Assembly (NCBI GenBank): GCA_036746695.1
Contig: DAIODP010000001.1
Span: forward strand, 1,922,001 to 1,986,000
DNA length: 64,000 bases
From: UBA3006 sp036746695
Lineage (GTDB): Bacteria; Actinomycetota; Acidimicrobiia; Acidimicrobiales; Ilumatobacteraceae
Direction: 5' to 3'
This document shows, piece after piece, positions 59,014-64,000 of this stretch. A program made the position numbers and the translations under genes. Position 1 is the stretch's first letter. Every line of letters starts with the position of its first letter. A model generated the notes under the pieces. It worked only from the letters and a program-made list of their open reading frames with translations, searched no databases and was not told where the DNA came from.

Positions 59014-60267
59014 GTGAATCACGCCGACGATCTTTTCACTTCTGCTGTAGCGGAACGATTGCGTTCGCAGTCTCCGCTGGCTGCCCGGCTTCGGCCGAGG
59101 TCTTTGGATGACATAGTCGGACAACAACATCTCGTCGCCACTGGTGCGCCTTTGCGCATGTTGATCGAGGCTGATCGATTGTCGTCAGTCATATTGTGGG
59201 GCCCACCAGGGACCGGCAAGACCACCTTGGCAGAGGTGGTGGCATCCACAACGCATCGTGCTTTCGAGCGCTTGTCTGCCGTTACCTCGGGGGTGAAAGA
59301 CGTGCGTGAAGCAATTGAGCGAGCAACCGAACGGTTGGGGCAGCACGGTCGCTCAACGATTGTGTTTGTCGACGAAATTCATCGTTTCTCCACTTCGCAA
59401 CAAGATGCCCTACTTCCGTCGGTTGAAAGCGGAATCATCACGTTGATTGGCGCAACGACCGAAAACCCATTTTTCGAGGTAAATGCGCCATTGCGCAGTC
59501 GCTCAACTCTTTTCAGGCTCGAGCCGTTGACGGTCGACGACATCACGCAATTGTTGCAGCGTGGGGTCGAGGCAGAGGGCGTGTCAATTGACGATGACGC
59601 GCTTGCATTGTTGGCGCAGCGATCTGGCGGCGACGGTCGGCAAAGCCTCACGGCGTTGGAAGTTGCTTGTGCATTGGCGCGACCGAACATCGTGTCCATC
59701 GAACATGTTGAAGCGGCTTTGGGTACGAGCGCTTTGAAATATGGACGCGACGATCACTATGACGTGATCTCTGCGTTCATTAAAAGTATGCGTGCCAGCA
59801 ATGTGGATGCTTCGGTTTTCTGGTTGGCTCGTTTGCTCGAGTCCGGGGATGATCCTTCGTTCATTGCACGAAGGATGATTATTTTTGCGAGTGAGGACAT
59901 CGGTATGGCCGACCCTCAGGCTCTTGTTGTCGCAGTAGCTGCATCCCAGGCTCTCCATGCAGTGGGGCTTCCCGAGGCCCAGCTCAACTTGGCGCAGGGG
60001 GCTGTATATCTCGCTAGCGCACCCAAGGCCAATCATGTTGCTCAGGCCATTTGGACCGCCCGTGAAGATGTGCGAAATGGGGCCGATGTTGAAGTTCCGC
60101 CCCATCTACGAGACTCGCATTATTCGGGAGCAAGCGAATTGGGGCATGGCGTTGGTTATCAGTCGCCGCATAATGACCATGCGGAAGTGGAAAAGGTGGA
60201 ACAGGACTACCTTCCTGCGCAAACTGAAGGACGCGCAGTAAGGCGTTCGCCCTATTACCGGGGTTAA
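59014..60267 (+). CDS. rarA: Replication-associated recombination ATPase RarA (MgsA)
   Basis: The 417-residue AAA+ protein acts at stalled replication forks. It shows LAARLRPRSLDDIVGQQHL, Walker A GPPGTGKTT, Walker B FVDEIHRFSTSQQDALLP, the sensor IGATTENPFFEVNAPLRSR and the C-terminal helical part (YDVISAFIKSMRASNVDASVFWLARLLESGDD in parts, SEDIGMADPQAL). GTG 59014 is the start. Position between aspS and alaS is common in actinobacteria. Confidence 0.95.
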   Translation: MNHADDLFTSAVAERLRSQSPLAARLRPRSLDDIVGQQHLVATGAPLRMLIEADRLSSVILWGPPGTGKTTLAEVVASTTHRAFERLSAVTSGVKDVREAIERATERLGQHGRSTIVFVDEIHRFSTSQQDALLPSVESGIITLIGATTENPFFEVNAPLRSRSTLFRLEPLTVDDITQLLQRGVEAEGVSIDDDALALLAQRSGGDGRQSLTALEVACALARPNIVSIEHVEAALGTSALKYGRDDHYDVISAFIKSMRASNVDASVFWLARLLESGDDPSFIARRMIIFASEDIGMADPQALVVAVAASQALHAVGLPEAQLNLAQGAVYLASAPKANHVAQAIWTAREDVRNGADVEVPPHLRDSHYSGASELGHGVGYQSPHNDHAEVEKVEQDYLPAQTEGRAVRRSPYYRG

Positions 60268-60302
60268 CCCCATGCTGTCGAGATGAAAGAGGGAATTAGG
60301 TC

Positions 60303-60554
60303 ATGCTGAAAAGACTGTTTTGGTTTGTTCTTGGTGCTGCTGCGGGTATTTTTGGTCTTCGATATGTCAAAGAAAAGGCACGTGACGCTGCGGATCAATT
60401 GACACCGACGCAGATTGCAACCGACATCTTTGATGGTGCAGTCAAGTTGGTCAATCAAGGAATCGAGATTGTTCGCAATTTGCGTGCCGATACTGTCGAG
60501 ACATCAACGTCCGAGTCAGACGTGATCTTCAACCAGGATCCAAACTCCCGATAA
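60303..60554 (+). CDS. Small single-helix membrane protein, unknown function
   Basis: An 83-residue protein with one N-terminal membrane helix (LFWFVLGAAAGIFGLRYV) that has GxxxG-like spacing, followed by a helical amphipathic part (LTPTQIATDIFDGAVKLVNQGIEI) and a polar tail. I do not know its function. AGAGGGA (60289-60295) serves as SD. In many actinobacteria a small membrane protein gene lies between rarA and alaS, and this may be the local counterpart, but similarity cannot be judged here. Confidence 0.75.
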   Translation: MLKRLFWFVLGAAAGIFGLRYVKEKARDAADQLTPTQIATDIFDGAVKLVNQGIEIVRNLRADTVETSTSESDVIFNQDPNSR

Positions 60555-60584
60555 ATAAGGCGGGCTCGCTCAATTCTGAATAAC

Positions 60585-60597
60585 TAGACTGTTCACA
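60585..60597 (+). promoter_or_regulatory. Putative leaderless -10 of alaS
   Basis: TAGACT at 60585-60590 lies seven bases before the alaS ATG, with no SD between. The same hexamer precedes lemA and thrS. Confidence 0.42.
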
Positions 60598-63228
60598 ATG
60601 TCTGGGAATCGCCCCGTTATATCGAGCGCAAATGATCTGCGTAAGGCCTTCGAGGGCTTTTTTGCGTCTAAAGCGCACACGGTTGTTCCGTCAGCAAGTC
60701 TTATCCCTCATGATCCAACGGTGTTGTTCACCGTAGCGGGCATGGTCCCTTTCAAGCCGTATTTTGTTGGTGACGAGGCGGCGCCATTCAAGCGCGCAGT
60801 CACCGTTCAGAAATGTACGCGTGCTGGTGGCAAACATAACGACCTCGACGAGGTAGGGCGCACAAAACGTCATCTGGTTTTCTTCGAGATGATGGGAAAT
60901 TTCAGCTTTGGCGATTATTTCAAAAGTGACGCCATTCCATGGGCTTGGGAGTTAGTAACCGAAGTCTTTGGTTTCGATGGCGATCGACTGTGGATCACGG
61001 TTCACGAGAGTGACGACGAAGCCGAACAGATTTGGCACGAAGTCGTGGGTGTCCCAATGAGTCGAATTCAACGGCTCGGAGACGAAGACAATTTCTGGCA
61101 AATGGGAGACGCTGGCCCATGTGGACCGTGTTCCGAAATTCATATTGATCGAGGTCCGGCTTTCGGGCCGGAGGGCGGACCACTGCACGATCCGCACGGT
61201 GATCGTTATATGGAGTTCTGGAACTTGGTGTTCATGCAATACAACCAATCGAAGGACGGGAGTCGCACCCCGCTTCCAAAGCCGTCAATCGATACTGGTG
61301 CTGGTTTAGAACGAATACTTGCGCTGATGCAAGGAACAGACTCCGTATGGGAAACAGACGTGCTCTTTCCGATGATTGAAAGTGCGCAGTCGCTCACGTC
61401 AAAGAAGTACAAGATCGGTGACTACGACGACCGCGATAGTTTTAGTCTTCGCGTTCTTGCCGAACATGCTCGTTCGTCAATGATGTTGGTTAACGACGGT
61501 GTATTCCCCTCCAACGAAAATCGTGGTTATGTACTCCGTCGAATTATCAGGCGCGCAGTTCGACACGCTTATCTGTTGGGCACCGAAAAATTGGTTATGC
61601 CAACGCTCGCCGAAACCGCCATCTCCGTTATGTCAGGCGCATATCCCGACCTTCTGACAAATAAGGACTTCATTGTCAACGTCCTCTCGCGCGAAGAGGA
61701 GCGTTTCCGACAAACGCTGAAGACCGGGCTCACAATCTTGGAAGGCGAGCTCTCTACGGGCGCCAAAACGATGAGTGGTTCCACGGCTTTTACCTTGCAC
61801 GATACTTATGGCTTCCCAATCGAATTAACCCAAGAAATTGCAGGCGAGAGAAACGTCCAGGTTGATGTCGAGGGTTTTGGCAGAGAAATGCAGGAGCAAC
61901 GCGATCGTGCAAAGAGCGCACGCAAGGGCTCGTCGGTGAGTGCTGCAACGGTGGATTCTTATCGCGAAGTAATGGAACAGTTTGGCACCACAAACTTCGT
62001 GGGTTACGGAAGTAATCAATGTGAGGCAACCGTTTTGTCCGTATTGCAAAATGTTGAAGCAGGACCGAACATGGTTGAAGTTTTCCTTGACGTTTCGCCG
62101 TTCTACGCCGAGAGCGGTGGACAGGTAGGCGATACAGGAACTATTCGTACTGAGAGTGGTGAACTCCAGGTTCTCGACACGACGTTCGCATTGCCGGGCC
62201 TACGTCGTCATACATGTTCGGTTGTGAACGGTTCAGTTGAGATTGGGCAGAGTGCAAAGGCATCAATCAATGTGGTTGCCCGAGATGCGACCCGTCGCAA
62301 TCACACAGCTACGCACATGTTGCATTGGGCGCTACGTCAAGTCTTGGGAGATCATGTCAAACAGGCTGGCTCGCACGTATCACCTGAGCGGCTGCGGTTC
62401 GACTTCAGTCATTATGCGCCCGTCAGCGCCAGCGAGATAGAAGCGATAGAGCGATTGACGAACGAACAGTTAATTGCCAACGGTCCCGTACGCGCGTACG
62501 AAACCTCAAAAGACGAGGCAACGGCGGCGGGCGCGATCGCATTCTTTGGTGACAAGTACGGTGACATCGTTCGTGTCTTGGAAGCGGGCGTTTCGGTGGA
62601 GCTTTGTGGCGGTACTCATGTCGGAGCTTTGGGCGACATCGGCATGGTCAAGGTGATTGCTGAGTCTTCGATCGGTTCCAACCTTCGAAGAATTGAAGCC
62701 GTAACGGGTACGAATGCTGTCGAACACGTACTTTCTCAGCACCGCACGATTTCGGCTGCCGCCTCTCTGCTCGGGGCTCAGTCGTCCGAACTGGTTGTCG
62801 CAATCCAAAGAAAAATTGACGAGAATAAATCTCTCGGCGAGGAACTAAAGTCTTTGCGTTCCGCTCAAGCAACCTCGCGGGCATCAGAGATGGCCGCATC
62901 AGCACAAGGTGGTGTTGTTGTCTCTCGGGTTGATGGCGTGACGCCCAACGACTTGAGGGAGCTTGCTTTAGCAATTCGGCAAAACCCAACGATCAGAATT
63001 GTTGTATTGGGCGGTGTTACTGATACGGGAGGGGTTGCCCTCGTTGCAACGGTTTCATCTGCTGAGTCTGTGCCAGCCGGCGATCTCATTCGTGATGCGG
63101 CTAAGGCTGTGGGTGGCGGTGGTGGTGGTAAGGGCGATATTGCGACTGCCGGTGGCAAGGATCCCTCAGCCATCGATGCTGCACTCGATCTCGCCCGCTC
63201 TGCTGTTGCAAAGGTGCTTTCTACATAG
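60598..63228 (+). CDS. alaS: Alanyl-tRNA synthetase
   Basis: An 876-residue class II enzyme with the catalytic core (CTRAGGKHNDLDEVG, FFEMMGNFSFGDYF), the tRNA-recognition region (RRIIRRAVRHAYLLG), the editing domain with zinc/His-Cys motifs HTATHMLHWALRQVLGDHV and CGGTHVGALGDIG, and a C-terminal DHHA1-like C-Ala domain with a Gly-rich GGGGGGKGDIATAGGKD stretch. ATG 60598 is the start. ruvX follows after one base. Confidence 0.97.
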   Translation: MSGNRPVISSANDLRKAFEGFFASKAHTVVPSASLIPHDPTVLFTVAGMVPFKPYFVGDEAAPFKRAVTVQKCTRAGGKHNDLDEVGRTKRHLVFFEMMGNFSFGDYFKSDAIPWAWELVTEVFGFDGDRLWITVHESDDEAEQIWHEVVGVPMSRIQRLGDEDNFWQMGDAGPCGPCSEIHIDRGPAFGPEGGPLHDPHGDRYMEFWNLVFMQYNQSKDGSRTPLPKPSIDTGAGLERILALMQGTDSVWETDVLFPMIESAQSLTSKKYKIGDYDDRDSFSLRVLAEHARSSMMLVNDGVFPSNENRGYVLRRIIRRAVRHAYLLGTEKLVMPTLAETAISVMSGAYPDLLTNKDFIVNVLSREEERFRQTLKTGLTILEGELSTGAKTMSGSTAFTLHDTYGFPIELTQEIAGERNVQVDVEGFGREMQEQRDRAKSARKGSSVSAATVDSYREVMEQFGTTNFVGYGSNQCEATVLSVLQNVEAGPNMVEVFLDVSPFYAESGGQVGDTGTIRTESGELQVLDTTFALPGLRRHTCSVVNGSVEIGQSAKASINVVARDATRRNHTATHMLHWALRQVLGDHVKQAGSHVSPERLRFDFSHYAPVSASEIEAIERLTNEQLIANGPVRAYETSKDEATAAGAIAFFGDKYGDIVRVLEAGVSVELCGGTHVGALGDIGMVKVIAESSIGSNLRRIEAVTGTNAVEHVLSQHRTISAAASLLGAQSSELVVAIQRKIDENKSLGEELKSLRSAQATSRASEMAASAQGGVVVSRVDGVTPNDLRELALAIRQNPTIRIVVLGGVTDTGGVALVATVSSAESVPAGDLIRDAAKAVGGGGGGKGDIATAGGKDPSAIDAALDLARSAVAKVLST

Positions 63229-63229
63229 C

Positions 63230-63670
63230 ATGCGAGCAGTTGGTGTCGACTTGGGAAGCAAACGTATTGGAATATCAACCAGCGACGCCAGCGGCACTCT
63301 CGCATCTCCGCATTCGGTGATTCAGCGGGCTGGCGCTCGTTCGGCAGACCACCAAGCAATCAATGCAGTAGTTGAAGAGTACGAAGCTGAAATTGTGGTG
63401 GTTGGTCTTCCCGTCAGCATGAATGGCCAAATGTTGCAAGCCGCGCAACTGGTTCTCTCCGAAGTGGAGCAGATTGCACAGGTTGTTGGTGTGCCTGTCG
63501 TTACGTTTGACGAACGTAAGTCCACCGTCACGGCCGACGAGCTTCTGATGCAAAATGAAATGAATGCGCAGGAACGCCGGAAGATAATTGACAAGGTTGC
63601 AGCAGCGATAATTCTTCAAGGATGGCTGGATCGCCGTAAACAACAATTGGCGCAAGGTCAGGCCCAATGA
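63230..63670 (+). CDS. ruvX: RuvX/YqgF-family nuclease (pre-16S rRNA processing)
   Basis: A 146-residue RNase H-fold protein: RAVGVDLGSKRIGISTSD, VVVGLPVSMNGQM, VVTFDERKSTVTADELL and a C-terminal helix (IIDKVAAAIILQGWLD). YqgF family members process the 5-prime end of 16S rRNA and were also proposed as Holliday junction resolvases. ATG 63230 is right after alaS; the frame stays open back to 62999 within alaS. The stop overlaps mltG. Confidence 0.94.
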   Translation: MRAVGVDLGSKRIGISTSDASGTLASPHSVIQRAGARSADHQAINAVVEEYEAEIVVVGLPVSMNGQMLQAAQLVLSEVEQIAQVVGVPVVTFDERKSTVTADELLMQNEMNAQERRKIIDKVAAAIILQGWLDRRKQQLAQGQAQ

Positions 63671-64000
63671 TTGATCCGCTCTTGAGAAAGAAGAAGGAAC
63701 ACACTGAACTCGCAGAATCCTGGAGCGATGATCCGTGGGATCGTCCTTCGGCTCTTGCAATGACGAAAGATGTCCAGACGGATGTTGTTAGGCCCGAACT
63801 ACGGCATCTCTCTAGGCCGCTTGGTTTGGCGGTACTCATCGTGGCAGCGGTTTCCTTGCTCTTCGGCGCGATAGGTCTGTGGTACTTGTACGAAGTGAAT
63901 CCCTCTGGTGGTTCCGGGATTGAAGCAACGTTTACGGTGAATGAAGGCGACAGTATCGCCTCAATCAGCGGGCGCTTACGTGATGAGGGTTTCATATCTA
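63667..64000 (+). CDS. mltG: Endolytic murein transglycosylase MltG, N-terminal part
   Basis: The gene starts at ATG 63667, overlapping ruvX by four bases, and runs off the right edge after 111 full codons. A polar cytoplasmic stretch of about 55 residues precedes one membrane helix (LGLAVLIVAAVSLLFGAIGLWYLY), then the LysM-like segment FTVNEGDSIASISGRLRDEGFIS (in parts) that opens the YceG/MltG domain. MltG cuts nascent glycan strands. The catalytic Glu lies outside the window. The alaS-ruvX-mltG order is typical of actinobacteria and supports the call. Confidence 0.9.
   Translation, partial: MIDPLLRKKKEHTELAESWSDDPWDRPSALAMTKDVQTDVVRPELRHLSRPLGLAVLIVAAVSLLFGAIGLWYLYEVNPSGGSGIEATFTVNEGDSIASISGRLRDEGFIS

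Overview
This 64 kb window reads as chromosomal core sequence from an actinobacterium with a moderate GC content (about half by eye), most likely of the class Acidimicrobiia. That placement is an inference from gene content: mycothiol synthesis (mshC), F420 enzymes (npdG and a luciferase-like oxidoreductase), an InhA-like FabI, a phosphatidylinositol-mannoside cluster in mycobacterial order (thrS, HIT, pgsA, patA, pimA), and a division/wall cluster with sepF but no ftsA. Coding density is very high. Many neighbours overlap through ATGA or GTGA, and no gene-free stretch exceeds about 140 bases. I see no rRNA, tRNA, insertion sequence, prophage or CRISPR array.

Layout. 1-13225: the division and cell-wall cluster ftsI(partial)-murE-mraY-murD-ftsW-murG-murC-[murB::ftsQ fusion]-ftsZ-yggS-sepF-yggT. 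murF is missing from its usual place between murE and mraY. 13266-18889: ileS, a DksA/TraR-like protein with a long Lys/Ala repeat tail and no zinc cysteines, lspA and rluD. 18894-25376: an Rrf2 regulator divergent from a phosphatase-family gene, dnaE, a hypothetical gene and a nitroreductase. 25381-29665 (minus strand): a thioredoxin-domain protein, a secreted subtilase and fabI. 29712-34836: npdG, mshC, plsC, thrS and a HIT protein. 34841-40996: the phosphatidylinositol-mannoside genes, split by a small arsenic/cadmium island (arsR, cadI, a MIP channel, arsC) and an F420-dependent oxidoreductase. 41027-50660: lemA-htpX, a DUF3048 lipoprotein, pdxS-pdxT, yebC-bcp, ruvC-ruvA-ruvB and queA-tgt. 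50698-64000: yajC-secD-secF, rel, hisS, aspS, rarA, a small membrane protein, alaS, ruvX and the start of mltG.

How it works together. The first block makes lipid II and builds the FtsZ/SepF/FtsQ/FtsW/FtsI division machine. The fusion physically joins a cytoplasmic precursor enzyme (MurB) to a divisome membrane protein (FtsQ). The PIM block builds the inositol lipid anchor of the envelope. Five aminoacyl-tRNA synthetases, tRNA-modification genes, the Sec accessory subunits and the stringent-response enzyme make up much of the rest. The AspRS carries two residues expected of a non-discriminating enzyme, which predicts transamidation to make Asn-tRNA.

The points most worth a second look are the MurB-FtsQ fusion with its repeated linker motif, the zinc-less DksA-like protein, two head-to-head leaderless genes that appear to share one -10 element, a subtilase separated from fabI by a single in-frame stop codon, and the pump-less arsenic island with an 11-bp-arm operator.
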